A DNA stretch of 64,000 nt from Yersinia canariae (GCF_009831415.1 NZ_CP043727.1:372001-436000); one strand, 5' to 3'. Positions 25,404 through 33,885 are shown, counted from the stretch's first letter. Translations and numbers: made by a program. Notes: generated by a model from the sequence alone, not told the origin.

Positions 25404-26189
25404 ATGACTGACAATGCAGAGAAAAAGGATGGTAAAAAAGTCGGTGCACTACATTCAGAACTGCAGATTGATTTGCATACCTACTATGCGATCAGTACCT
25501 GGGAAGGAAGAGAAAGAGGTGCTAGGAAAGATACCATCATCGGAATGCCGCGATTCTTCCGGTTAGTGTCCAGCATCAGCCGAGATTCTCTTGCTGATAA
25601 TCCTTATGCGGATGCCGTGATGTATCAGCTTGAAAAGCTGATTGATGAAGCACATAAGAACATTCAGCATTTGTTAAATGAGGCAAACAGTATTATAGCC
25701 GATCTTCCAAGCGGTATTTCGTTATCCAGTGTTGTTTCCAGCTCCCCTCTTAATATTGGTGTGCATAGTCATACGCCTTTAGGGTATCGCTGCGTTTACC
25801 TGCTTGTTGGTTTTGACCAACTGGCGCTGAAATTATTTCAGGCCCATCATTACGGATTTATCTCTCGGCAGCATCGTGATGATCAGTTGCATCAGGGCGG
25901 ATACCAGATTCGTAAAATATTCTCGGCGGCACAGCACTACCGATCATTCCCCATCAACCGCACAGATATTGTGATGGAGACTGACACGATACATCCGGCG
26001 CAGCAATATTTTGGTGATTTGGATCGTGAGGTGCTTTTAGGCAAAAAACGCTCTCGTTTCTCGCCGCCGGTCAATGCAGAGAGCCTTCGTTTATTAAATA
26101 AGCGATCTCGGCATAAATCCAAGGATAATAAGGTCGTGGGGGACGTTGATAAACAAGGATATAAGGATGAGAAGCATGGGACAGAGTAA
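25404..26189 (+). CDS. PFL_4669-family integrating-element protein (TIGR03761)
   Basis: A 261-residue protein with LHSELQIDLHTYYAISTWEG, GRERGARKDTIIGMPRFFRL and a basic C-terminus (GKKRSRFSPPVNAESLRLLN). These are the conserved segments I associate with TIGR03761. The role is not known; it always lies between the replication protein and topB in these elements. The start follows a GAGG-containing region at 25394. Its end overlaps the lipoprotein gene. Confidence 0.8.
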   Translation: MTDNAEKKDGKKVGALHSELQIDLHTYYAISTWEGRERGARKDTIIGMPRFFRLVSSISRDSLADNPYADAVMYQLEKLIDEAHKNIQHLLNEANSIIADLPSGISLSSVVSSSPLNIGVHSHTPLGYRCVYLLVGFDQLALKLFQAHHYGFISRQHRDDQLHQGGYQIRKIFSAAQHYRSFPINRTDIVMETDTIHPAQQYFGDLDREVLLGKKRSRFSPPVNAESLRLLNKRSRHKSKDNKVVGDVDKQGYKDEKHGTE

Positions 26190-26757
26190 TTTTTGTAATG
26201 CTGCAGGCGTGGTGCTATCGGCTGTTCTATTAGGGGGATGTGCAGGGAGCGATGTTGCAGAGTTGAATAAAAAAGTCAGCGATGTGAGCTACGGCTTGCT
26301 CTCACTGGGAAAAAAAACCGACTCAAATGAGGGGGGCGGGCTTCCAACGTTGTCCAAAAACTCACCGGTAGTGGATAAGAAAAACGCCCGAGAATTTGAC
26401 GTTCCGGTTGATGTGGATACGGTAGCGGCAAGGGTAAAACGGTATTACAATTTTACCTCCAGTGATGAGGTCAATAGATTAAACAATAGTAGTAATAGCA
26501 ATCGTTGGGTTGCCGCCTCAATTACGGATGGTGCCTATGCTTGGGACGCGCAACCTGGGGCCTACTACAAGATGGGCAAGGATTGGGGCGCTGATGAGGG
26601 GATTGAAGACAATATCCTGATTGAGCTTGAGAAAAATGGTGCGGGGAGTCGTATGTACATTTCGTTCCGTTCCAGTGAGGCCTCACATGTCACCGAGGCT
26701 TATACAGGCAAGTTGTTTGCCGAAGTCAAACAGGTCGCTGAAGGTAAAGTACGCTAA
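26167..26757 (+). CDS. Lipoprotein of unknown function
   Basis: A 196-residue protein with an N-terminal signal and lipobox (VVLSAVLLGGCAG), so it is exported and lipid-anchored. A short coiled-coil-like stretch (VAELNKKVSDVSYGLLSLGK) follows, then a globular domain with VDTVAARVKRYYNF. AAGGA lies 7 bases before ATG 26167, and ATG 26176 is nearly as good. It overlaps the previous gene by 23 bases. I do not recognise the family; such lipoproteins occur between TIGR03761 and topB in related elements. Confidence 0.6.
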   Translation: MRSMGQSNFCNAAGVVLSAVLLGGCAGSDVAELNKKVSDVSYGLLSLGKKTDSNEGGGLPTLSKNSPVVDKKNAREFDVPVDVDTVAARVKRYYNFTSSDEVNRLNNSSNSNRWVAASITDGAYAWDAQPGAYYKMGKDWGADEGIEDNILIELEKNGAGSRMYISFRSSEASHVTEAYTGKLFAEVKQVAEGKVR

Positions 26758-26891
26758 CGGCGTCTGCATCATGTGATGGTCCGGCTGGGCCATCTTCGAA
26801 TTTTTATTCACCTGTCATTTTAGTGCTATGCCCCTGTGGGTAGGGTGTTGTGCATTCTGAATCTGACGGGCTCACTTTCATGGATAATGGA

Positions 26892-28898
26892 ATGAAACTA
26901 TTTCTGTGTGAAAAACCCAGTCAGGGACGGGATATTGCCGCTGTGCTGGGCGCAACGGAGAAGAAGAGCGGTTATTTGTCAGGTGCGGGGGTGACGGTGA
27001 CCTGGGGGTTTGGGCATCTGTTGGAGCAAGCCAGCCCTGATATGTACGGCGAGCAGTTTGGCAAACCCTGGCGTACCGAGGTGTTGCCGGTGTTACCCAC
27101 ACAATGGCAAATGCAGATCAAACCCGAATCCAAAGTGCAGTTTGAGGTGATCCGAAAGTTGTTACTCAAGGCGGATTGTGTGGTGATTGCGACGGATGCC
27201 GACCGTGAAGGTGAAGTGATTGCCCGTGAAATCCTTGATTATTGCGGCTATCAGGGCAACGTCGAACGGTTGTGGCTCTCGGCGCTCGATGAAGCCAGTG
27301 TTCGGGCCGCACTGGCCGCGATAAAACCAGGGCATGAAACGTATCCTTATTACCTGGCGGGTCTTGGCCGCTCTCGCGCAGATTGGCAAATCGGCATGAA
27401 TTTGACCCGTCTTTACACGGTCAAAGCCCGTGATAGCGGCTACGGCAATGTGCTTTCAGTTGGACGGGTACAGACGCCGACGCTCAATCTGATTGTTGAG
27501 CGCGATCGGCACATCGCGAGTTTTGTGCCAAAGCCCTTTTTTGTGGTCACGCTTGCGCTGACGTCCAGCGGTCAATCTTTTCAGGCGCAGTGGGTGCCCG
27601 CAGCAACCTACTGTGATGATGAAAAGCGCTGTATTCAGCAAGGGGTTGCACAGCAGGTTGTCCAGCTCTGCCAGCAAAAGGGTGTTGCCTCGGTCACAGA
27701 GATAGAGACCAAACGCGAAACCGTCTCGGCCCCGCTCCCGTTTGATCTGGGTACGCTACAGCAGCAGTGCTCAAAGCGTTGGGGATTGGGTGCTCAGCAG
27801 GTACTGGATATTGCCCAGGCTCTGTATGAAACACATAAAGCGACGACCTACCCACGTACAGACTGCGGGTTTCTGCCGACCTCGATGTTGTCGGAAGTGC
27901 CTGCCGTTTTTTCTGCTCTGGTCAAAAGTGACCCGGCGCTCTCGACGGTTCTGGCACGGTTGCAGCCAGGGTATGTCTCCCGTACCTGGAACGATAAGAA
28001 GATCACCGCCCACCACGGTATTATCCCCACAAAACAACCTTGCGAACTCGGTATAATGAGTGAGGTAGAGCGTCAGGTCTACCAATTGATCCGGCAGCAC
28101 TATCTGGCGCAGTTTCTGCCAGTTTATGAACAGGATGCGACCCGAGTGTCATTGCTCTGTGGCGGTCAACTGTTTAAAACCCGTGGTAATGTGGTGGTGG
28201 TGCCCGGCTGGAAAGTCCTATTTGAGAAAGAACAGGAGTATGAGGGCGATGAGGCGCAAGGCGATACCGACAACATGCAGCTTCCAGCCCTGCAGCAGGG
28301 CGCGCAGTGTCAGGTGACCGGGGCGGCCATGAAGCCCCAGCAGACCAAGCCGCCTGAGCATTATACGGAAGGCACCTTGGTTGCGGCGATGAAAAACGCC
28401 GCGCAGTTTGTGACTGATCCCCGCCTGAAAAAAATCCTGAAAGAGAACGCAGGATTGGGGACGGAGGCGACGCGGGCCGGGGTCATTGAAACCCTGCTGA
28501 CTCGCGGTTTTATCGTAAAAAAGGGGAAATCTCTGCGTGCTGCCGTAGTTGCCGGTGAACTGATGGATGTGTTGCCGATGCCGTTGAAAGATCCCGGCAT
28601 GACCGCCTTGTGGGAGCAGGCGCTGGATGATATCGCCGAAGGAAAGATGTCCCTGGATGACTTTATGGCAAAGCAGTCAGCCTGGACAGCGCAGTTGGTC
28701 GAAAAAGGGCGTCAGCAGGCGATAAATATCACGGTTCCACCCTCACCGCCGTGTCCGACGTGTGGGGGTGTGACCTTGCAGCGGTCGGGGAAATCAGGGA
28801 GTTTTTGGGGATGCCTGCGTTATCCTGACTGTACCGGGATAGTGAATCCCCCTCAGCGGAACAAGCGTCGGGGCTTCCCCAAAAAGAAAGCGCGTTGA
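26892..28898 (+). CDS. topB: DNA topoisomerase III
   Basis: A type IA topoisomerase of 668 residues. It has the Toprim domain start MKLFLCEKPSQGRDIAAVLG, acidic metal site ATDADREGE at about residue 100, active-site tyrosine in TTYPRTDC at about 320, and the family motif GLGTEATRA near 535. A single C-terminal zinc-finger module CPTCG ... CLRYPDC completes it. It changes DNA topology during element replication or transfer. I prefer ATG 26892 because family members begin at this point; ATG 26880 is possible. Its downstream gap contains the first TTCG-hairpin element. Confidence 0.93.
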   Translation: MKLFLCEKPSQGRDIAAVLGATEKKSGYLSGAGVTVTWGFGHLLEQASPDMYGEQFGKPWRTEVLPVLPTQWQMQIKPESKVQFEVIRKLLLKADCVVIATDADREGEVIAREILDYCGYQGNVERLWLSALDEASVRAALAAIKPGHETYPYYLAGLGRSRADWQIGMNLTRLYTVKARDSGYGNVLSVGRVQTPTLNLIVERDRHIASFVPKPFFVVTLALTSSGQSFQAQWVPAATYCDDEKRCIQQGVAQQVVQLCQQKGVASVTEIETKRETVSAPLPFDLGTLQQQCSKRWGLGAQQVLDIAQALYETHKATTYPRTDCGFLPTSMLSEVPAVFSALVKSDPALSTVLARLQPGYVSRTWNDKKITAHHGIIPTKQPCELGIMSEVERQVYQLIRQHYLAQFLPVYEQDATRVSLLCGGQLFKTRGNVVVVPGWKVLFEKEQEYEGDEAQGDTDNMQLPALQQGAQCQVTGAAMKPQQTKPPEHYTEGTLVAAMKNAAQFVTDPRLKKILKENAGLGTEATRAGVIETLLTRGFIVKKGKSLRAAVVAGELMDVLPMPLKDPGMTALWEQALDDIAEGKMSLDDFMAKQSAWTAQLVEKGRQQAINITVPPSPPCPTCGGVTLQRSGKSGSFWGCLRYPDCTGIVNPPQRNKRRGFPKKKAR

Positions 28899-29244
28899 GG
28901 TAAAATTAATAATCCATTGCACTCGGTGCACGGAGTTTGCTATTTTGCCGAGGCTTCTGAAGCACCCCGTGATTACTGCGGTCACCAGTAATATGCATCA
29001 TTCTTTTTACCTGGGGAATGGATGTATAAGACGCAAAGTCTCAGTGAAAAACGCGTCGGGTTCGAAGGCTCGGCCTCTGAGTTGATGGAATGCAGTCATA
29101 CAACAGCCTGTGGTGCAGGCATGGCGGGAACGTATCGGGAAGATACGGTTCCCGTTTTTTTTATCAAATATTCCTAATGACATTTCGGCTGACAGTTTAG
29201 TGTTGACTTCTTTTTAGCCCGTTTGAATAATGACCAGGCTTACT
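28899..29244. other. Intergenic region behind topB
   Basis: No supportable gene. A 51-codon frame at 29022-29177 runs through the terminator-like hairpin and has no recognisable content. The hairpin (29126-29153 with a T8 tail) suggests that a short transcript ends here. That transcript could be a small RNA starting after the topB stop. Confidence 0.45.
29126..29162 (+). terminator. Rho-independent terminator
   Basis: GGGAACGTATC (29126-29136) pairs with GATACGGTTCCC (29142-29153), with one bulged G. Eight T follow. It lies 230 bases after the topB stop and 80 bases before the first structured repeat, so it separates topB transcription from the SSB-like gene's leader. Confidence 0.8.
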
Positions 29245-29412
29245 CGTTGTCTCTGACAACAGCCAATGTCCTGGTGATTTGAGAAGGACGCCTTCGGGCA
29301 ATCACAAGCCAAAGCGACCATAACCTGAAAGGACGCGCTTTAGAGCGGTAACCCCCCTGAACCTTTGAAAGCGGGGATCGCAGTTCACTGCGATGAAGGT
29401 GCACTTATCCAA
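29245..29412 (+). ncRNA. Structured TTCG-hairpin element, copy 1 (STAXI-like)
   Basis: A 168-base element ending 98 bases before the SSB-like gene. It contains GTTGTC/GACAAC with a 3-base loop. A two-part hairpin follows: outer stem GTGATT (29274-29279) with AATCAC (29300-29305), a 10-base one-sided internal loop TGAGAAGGAC, and inner stem GCC/GGC capped by TTCG. A last hairpin has ATCGCAG/CTGCGAT with a TTCA loop. Neighbours (SSB-like, topoisomerase, XerD-like recombinase) match those for which the STAXI motif was named. Whether it works as RNA or as folded single-stranded DNA is open. Confidence 0.7.
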
Positions 29413-29510
29413 CTTAACAGACAGTCAGCGTCTTCACGTTGATACCCTGCGGGAAAATTCCCGTTGGGGACGTTTCTCCGCATACCGGTTTATTCCCAAG
29501 GAGAAACACC

Positions 29511-29987
29511 ATGTCTCAAGCATCTCAATCTACTGCTACCCAAAATCAGGCCAGCTATTTTAATCTGCATGTTGATGGTCTGGGGTATCTCAGCAATATC
29601 CGTGAGATCACTACGGCCAACGGTTCATTCCTGACTGGCGTGATTAATGCCTTGCACGGATCGACTGAGAAACCGGACTACACGCGTTTCGATGTCACCA
29701 TATCCGGCAAAGAAGCCAGTAGTCTCATCCGGCGCTGTCAGAAGTCTGTTGATGAAGAAAAAAAAGTGCTTTTAGGCTTTAAACTCAGCAATCTGACGGC
29801 AGATGTGTTTACCTTGACCAAAGGCGATCACGCAGGTGAATCCCGGCCTACGCTGAAAGCGCGACTGATAAAAATCAGTTGGATCAAGGTAGGGCAAGAA
29901 ATGGTTTACAAAGCGGAAAAATCAACGCCAACACCAGGGGCTTCGGCCAGTACCGCACAACAACAGTACCCGGACAATGCGTTCTAG
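29511..29987 (+). CDS. SSB-like STY4534-family protein (DUF3577)
   Basis: A 158-residue protein. SYFNLHVDGLGYLSNIREIT and FDVTISGKEASSLIRRCQKS are the conserved segments of the STY4534/DUF3577 family, which is predicted to have an OB-fold like single-stranded DNA-binding proteins. The C-terminal tail is flexible and ends in an acidic/hydrophobic tip (PDNAF), close to the DDDIPF-type tip of SSB that recruits partners. AAGGAGA lies 6 bases before ATG 29511. A 266-base leader with the structured element precedes it, and a terminator follows, so it is probably a single-gene transcript. Confidence 0.8.
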   Translation: MSQASQSTATQNQASYFNLHVDGLGYLSNIREITTANGSFLTGVINALHGSTEKPDYTRFDVTISGKEASSLIRRCQKSVDEEKKVLLGFKLSNLTADVFTLTKGDHAGESRPTLKARLIKISWIKVGQEMVYKAEKSTPTPGASASTAQQQYPDNAF

Positions 29988-30011
29988 ATTGTCGATGTAG
30001 CACCTCACTTT

Positions 30012-30045
30012 ACGCCAGGGTTTTTCTCTGGCGTTTTTTTTATTT
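30012..30045 (+). terminator. Terminator of the SSB-like gene
   Basis: ACGCCAG (30012-30018) pairs with CTGGCGT (30028-30034), followed by a T-run to 30040 and TATTTT. It lies 25 bases after the stop codon. Confidence 0.82.
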
Positions 30046-30055
30046 TCGGGAAATG

Positions 30056-30067
30056 AGTTGTTCGTTG
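30056..30067 (+). promoter_or_regulatory. Candidate shared promoter motif before the PilL-to-TIGR03747 run
   Basis: AGTTGTTCGTTG ends 61 bases before the PilL start. Closely related 12-mers (AGTTGTTTGCTG) lie 62 and 55 bases before the first genes of the other two secretion runs. The conserved distance suggests a common promoter or activator site. Confidence 0.4.
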
Positions 30068-30128
30068 AGGGTAACCGTGAAGATTCGCACAGTGAGCACG
30101 TCTTTTTGACTGCTTACTGAGGATGTTC

Positions 30129-30767
30129 ATGAAATCATATTACGCTTTCCCTGCTTGTTTACTGGCCGCTGCGGTGCTGACCGGGTGTGTCCAACCGCAA
30201 AAAAACCTGCAACGCGATCCCCCCTCCCCAATTGCCGGTGTCCAGCTCTCGAGTAACGTACAGTCGGCTCGTCCCGATGCGTTTGCCGCGCCGCTGGAGG
30301 TGGTTCGCTATGACCGCTATCTGCTGGTCAGTACCTCCCCTTCCCAGGCACAACGCGCCCCGCTGGAGCAGGTGATCGATATTCGCATTCCAGCCTCCTT
30401 GTCGCCCACCGTGGCGGATGCGATGCGCTATGCGCTGCGCCAGTCTGGGTTCAGCTTGTGCAGTATCACGTCAGCCAATCGTGTGCTCTACAGCCAAGCC
30501 TTACCGGCAGTGCATCATCAGCTCGGCCCGATCCGCCTGAGTGACGCGTTGCAAATCCTGGCCGGACCGGCCTGGCAGCTAGAGGTGGATTCGGTGCAGC
30601 GTGTAGTTTGTCATTCGCTGCGTGATGGATTCCGTTTACCGCCAGAGCCGACCCCTGCGCCGATCGCCAGCAGTCACTTTCTACAGCCGCCTGCCATCAA
30701 GTCAGTGGCTCCCACCGTACAACCGCAACCCACTCCGGCTCCAGCCCGGCAAAGGATGCTGAAATGA
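30129..30767 (+). CDS. PilL-like lipoprotein (TIGR03748 family)
   Basis: A 212-residue exported lipoprotein (lipobox AAAVLTGCV). The body carries the PilL N-terminal domain: YDRYLLVSTSPSQAQRAPLE, then PTVADAMRYALRQSGFSLC and LSDALQILAGPAWQLEVDSV, a secretin-like N-domain fold. The Pro-rich tail (PTPAPIASSHFL) is flexible. It is the first gene of the type IV secretion region in this class of element. ATG 30129 has GAGG 6 bases upstream, while ATG 30123 is too close. It overlaps the next gene by 4 bases. Confidence 0.85.
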   Translation: MKSYYAFPACLLAAAVLTGCVQPQKNLQRDPPSPIAGVQLSSNVQSARPDAFAAPLEVVRYDRYLLVSTSPSQAQRAPLEQVIDIRIPASLSPTVADAMRYALRQSGFSLCSITSANRVLYSQALPAVHHQLGPIRLSDALQILAGPAWQLEVDSVQRVVCHSLRDGFRLPPEPTPAPIASSHFLQPPAIKSVAPTVQPQPTPAPARQRMLK

Positions 30768-31503
30768 GCGAAATAATGGAGGAGACCCTGCCCGCGCGTC
30801 CGGGCAAGGGGATGCGGTTGCTGCGTTATAGCGTCTTTATGCTCCTGGTACTTTCGGTGGTGGGTATTGGGGCAAAAGTGGTGAGCCAATCTGCCCAGAT
30901 TGCCTCGCTACAAACGGCCCTGGGGCAAGTCCCCGGTCGGGATGCGGTCCAGCAAGAGCTGGACAAGCTGAACGGGCAGGTCATCAGCAATAGCGAGACG
31001 TTGAAAACGCTGTCGGCCTCCCTGGAGGAAGCCTTGGTTGCGCCCGTCGTGGATAAAACCGCGTTTGACCATCTGGCGCAGCAGGTGCGTATGCTTGAGA
31101 CGAAGGTCAGCCTGCCGGTGTCGTCAGATGCGCAGGCGCTGCAGGGCGTTCATGCCACAATGGCACTTCTGCAGGCCCGTATTGACACCCTGGAACAACG
31201 GGCCGGTGCAGCACAAACCAAGCCAGCAACCTCTGCCGTCACTCCAGCGGCGACCACACCCAACGTCAAGACCCCCCCACCCGGAGCGCCCGGTCTGTCG
31301 CTGCGCCTTTCCGTCTAACCAGCATTGAACGACGGGGAGGCACAGTGTTTGTCGCCGTGGCACCGCTGCAGGCGTTCAATCTGGCGGATATCCGACTGGT
31401 TGAAACCGGCGAAACCGTCCAGGGCTGGACACTGTTGTCAGCCGGGGTCAATCAGGCCCAGTTCAGCGTCGCAGGTCGGACGCAGACGCTGACCGTTCAA
31501 TAA
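30764..31503 (+). pseudogene. Conjugal-transfer membrane protein, frameshifted at a C7 tract
   Basis: The start frame encodes a cytoplasmic tail, one membrane helix (YSVFMLLVLSVVGIGAKVV), a coiled coil (QQELDKLNGQVISNSETLKT) and a Pro/Ala linker, and stops at 31318. The missing C-terminal domain lies in the -1 frame: APFRLTSIERRGGTVFVAVA ... GWTLLSAGVNQAQFSVAGRT, ending at 31503. The frames meet around seven C at 31272-31278. A one-base change in that tract would give a single protein of about 245 residues. It may be a real mutation, a phase-variable site, or a read error. The downstream genes are intact. Confidence 0.75.
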
Positions 31504-31515
31504 AGGAGGTTCAGG

Positions 31516-32241
31516 ATGAAATTGACATCAATCGCGCTGGTATTGGGCCTGGGTATGGCCCCGCTTTTCCCGGCAACCGCCGCACTGCAAACTGAGCAAT
31601 CCCAGCAGGGAAACACCGCCAGTGTCAGTACCACCCTGCAGGCGCTGGAAGAAGCTCAGTCGAAAAAAAGTGCGCAGGAATGGGGGCTGACCACCGAGGA
31701 ATGGCAACGCTATCAGCAGTTGAGCAAAGGGCGTCGGGGGATTTTATCGCCGGGGTTAGATCCGATCACCACGCTGGGTATCGAAGCGCGGAGCGAGGAA
31801 GAGCGGCGTCACTACGCCGTCCTGTCCGTCAAGCAGGACTTTCAGCGGGTTGAGGCTGAGTTGGCATTCCAACGTGAAGTGAATGCCGCCTGGGTTCGTG
31901 TCTACCCCGGTATCCTGCCGGTGCAATCTGCCGGGGATGCCGGGCAAGGTAACGGGCGGCTGGCGTTGTTTGTTCGGGCTGACTGTGGGACGCCGTGTGA
32001 GACCAAAGTGGCGTCTCTGCTGGCTAGCCAACGCCTGTTGGATATCTACCTTGTCGGCAGTGAAGGGAAGGATGAAGCCGTGCGGGTATGGGCGAAGAAG
32101 CTGGCTATCCCCGTCGAGCGGGTGAAAGCGAAAACGCTGACGCTCAATCACGACCGGGGGCAGTGGATCAAGTTCGGTCAGGGACGTATGCCGGTGGTAC
32201 TGCAACAGGGGACAAACGGATGGCAAGTTACCGCGTATTAA
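31516..32241 (+). CDS. TIGR03759-family integrating-element protein
   Basis: A 241-residue exported protein. It has a signal peptide (IALVLGLGMAPLFPATAALQ), a helical segment with EWGLTTEEWQRYQQLSKGRR and LSPGLDPITTLGIEARSEEE (diagnostic of TIGR03759), and a C-terminal thioredoxin-like stretch with a CGTPC-type cysteine pair (FVRADCGTPCETKVASLL). It is probably periplasmic and part of the secretion apparatus. AAGGAGG precedes ATG 31516. It overlaps the transglycosylase by 22 bases. Confidence 0.85.
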   Translation: MKLTSIALVLGLGMAPLFPATAALQTEQSQQGNTASVSTTLQALEEAQSKKSAQEWGLTTEEWQRYQQLSKGRRGILSPGLDPITTLGIEARSEEERRHYAVLSVKQDFQRVEAELAFQREVNAAWVRVYPGILPVQSAGDAGQGNGRLALFVRADCGTPCETKVASLLASQRLLDIYLVGSEGKDEAVRVWAKKLAIPVERVKAKTLTLNHDRGQWIKFGQGRMPVVLQQGTNGWQVTAY

Positions 32242-32816
32242 GTGCGCTGGCGCTTCTCTTGTGCAGCGCGGGCAGTCTGGCAACCGTGTCTTCTCAGCAG
32301 ATCCCGTCAGGTTATTACCAGGTGGCGGTACAAGAGCGGGTGCCAGCCGAAGCCTTGTACAGCCTGGCGCTGACGGAATCGTCAAAGAAACTTCCCCACG
32401 GTATTCGCCCCTGGCCGTGGACCATTAATGTCGCCGGAAAAGGCTATCGTTATACGACCCGCCAAGAGGCTTATCAGGCGCTATTAGGGTTTATGCGCAG
32501 CCATTCGCTGAAACGTATCGATGTCGGGATTGCACAGGTGAACCTGGGCTGGAACGGGCATCACTTCCGCTCCACCTGGGAAGCCTTTGATCCGTATGTC
32601 AATCTGCATGTGGCAGCCCGTATTCTGCGGGCCTGCTACGACAACAAGCCGGGGAGCTGGATAACGGCAGCCGGGTGCTATCACCATCCGGCAGGCGGTC
32701 AGCCTGCACGGACCTATCAAGCCATAGTGAAACGACATTTGAATCGCCTGCAGCCGACAACCGGGGTACTGGCATCGAATGTTGTCATTGAACCTGCTGC
32801 AGGAGCGACGCCATGA
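32220..32816 (+). CDS. Lytic transglycosylase of the conjugation apparatus
   Basis: A 198-residue exported SLT-type lytic transglycosylase. It has a signal peptide (LSALALLLCSAGSLA), catalytic glutamate in ALYSLALTESSKK, then the family's RIDVGIAQVNLGWNGHHF and LHVAARILRACYD. It opens the peptidoglycan for assembly of the mating channel. ATG 32220 lies inside the end of the upstream gene and gives a proper signal peptide, so an earlier in-frame start is unlikely. It overlaps the next gene by 4 bases. Confidence 0.88.
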   Translation: MASYRVLSALALLLCSAGSLATVSSQQIPSGYYQVAVQERVPAEALYSLALTESSKKLPHGIRPWPWTINVAGKGYRYTTRQEAYQALLGFMRSHSLKRIDVGIAQVNLGWNGHHFRSTWEAFDPYVNLHVAARILRACYDNKPGSWITAAGCYHHPAGGQPARTYQAIVKRHLNRLQPTTGVLASNVVIEPAAGATP

Positions 32817-33328
32817 ATCTGAATCCACGTTTATTGCCCCGCCTGATCTGTGTGATGGTATTGGGTGTCGCCAGTTTTACCGTCCAGGCTGAACTCACTG
32901 TCGTCGCCGATTTGGGCGGTCAGCCAACAGCAACGTATTTTGAGGGCATCAATAATCAAGGCAAAGCCACGGCATCCCAGGCAGAGCCGTTGTCTGTTAT
33001 TCCGCTTACCGTTTTGCCCATCAGTACCCCTGAGCTAACACCCGGCAAGGTGGAGGCCAGGGCACTGACTCTGCCGGGGATGCGCCCGATGTTTTTGATT
33101 GGTGATGATGACCTGTCTCGTCGTTGGCTGTCACTGCGTCGGGATGCTCTGGTGCAGTTAAACGCGGTGGGCCTGGTGGTTAACGTTGCCAGCGAGGGGG
33201 CGCTCAATGACCTGGAGAAACACGCGGATGGGCTGGAGTTGTTGCCGGTCTCGGGCAGTGATCTGGCGAAGCGGCTGGGGCTGACCCATTACCCGGTGTT
33301 GTTGACGGAAAAGGGATTGGAACAATGA
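32813..33328 (+). CDS. PFL_4695-family integrating-element protein (TIGR03765)
   Basis: A 171-residue exported protein. The signal peptide ends at VQAELTVVADLGGQPTATYF. The middle segment VEARALTLPGMRPMFLIGDD and SRRWLSLRRDALVQLNAVGL, and the C-terminal LGLTHYPVLLTEKGLEQ, are the conserved parts of TIGR03765. It is probably periplasmic. It is coupled by 4-base overlaps to the transglycosylase before it and the Mrr-like gene after it. Confidence 0.82.
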   Translation: MNLNPRLLPRLICVMVLGVASFTVQAELTVVADLGGQPTATYFEGINNQGKATASQAEPLSVIPLTVLPISTPELTPGKVEARALTLPGMRPMFLIGDDDLSRRWLSLRRDALVQLNAVGLVVNVASEGALNDLEKHADGLELLPVSGSDLAKRLGLTHYPVLLTEKGLEQ

Positions 33329-33882
33329 GATCGGGTCTGATGCTGGAGAGTCTGGGACCTTTGGTCTGGTGGCTGCTTTTACTTAGCGTGCTGAGCTGGA
33401 TAGCGTTACTGATTGGCGCGAAAGTCAGTCGCCACCGACGTTATCAGCGTCAGGCTCAACGTGTTCTGGCGCGTCTTCCCCAGTTGGCCGGTGACGGCCA
33501 ACGTCTGAATTATCTGCGTAAAGTGAACCCCTATGTGTTTGAAGAATTGCTACTGACTGCATTCGAACGCCGGGGATATCGCATCAAACGCAACCGGCAT
33601 TATAGCGGTGATGGCGGATTAGATGGGCAGGTGTGGAGTCATGGCAAACGTTACCTTATCCAGGCCAAACGCTATGCCCGCACCATCACACCGGCCCATG
33701 TGGCGGCATTTGGGGCGTTGGTCTGCCGCGAACGTTGCCGGGGGCTGTTTGTGCATACCGGGCGAACGGGTTTGAAATCCCGCGAGGCGCGGAAAGGTTT
33801 CCCCAATATCGAGTTTATCAGTGGTCAGCGGTTACTTGACCTTATCGACGGGCAACGACCCTGGCTACTGAATGAGGAATGA
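33325..33882 (+). CDS. Membrane-anchored Mrr-like nuclease-fold protein
   Basis: A 185-residue protein. An N-terminal membrane helix (LVWWLLLLSVLSWIALLIGA) is followed by NPYVFEELLLTAFERRGYRI, SGDGGLDGQVWSHGKRYLIQ and AKRYARTITPAHVAAFGALV. This is the restriction-endonuclease/Mrr-type PD-(D/E)xK layout, with Asp in GGLDG and Gln-x-Lys in IQAK. It is a regular gene in this class of secretion cluster. The family's nuclease motif looks intact, but its substrate (element DNA or recipient DNA) is not known. Confidence 0.8.
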   Translation: MRSGLMLESLGPLVWWLLLLSVLSWIALLIGAKVSRHRRYQRQAQRVLARLPQLAGDGQRLNYLRKVNPYVFEELLLTAFERRGYRIKRNRHYSGDGGLDGQVWSHGKRYLIQAKRYARTITPAHVAAFGALVCRERCRGLFVHTGRTGLKSREARKGFPNIEFISGQRLLDLIDGQRPWLLNEE

Positions 33883-33885
33883 ACA

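Noticed and set aside
29022..29177. 51-codon reading frame behind topB
   Set aside because: It runs through a terminator-like hairpin with a T8 tail, has no recognisable content, and its composition fits untranslated sequence.
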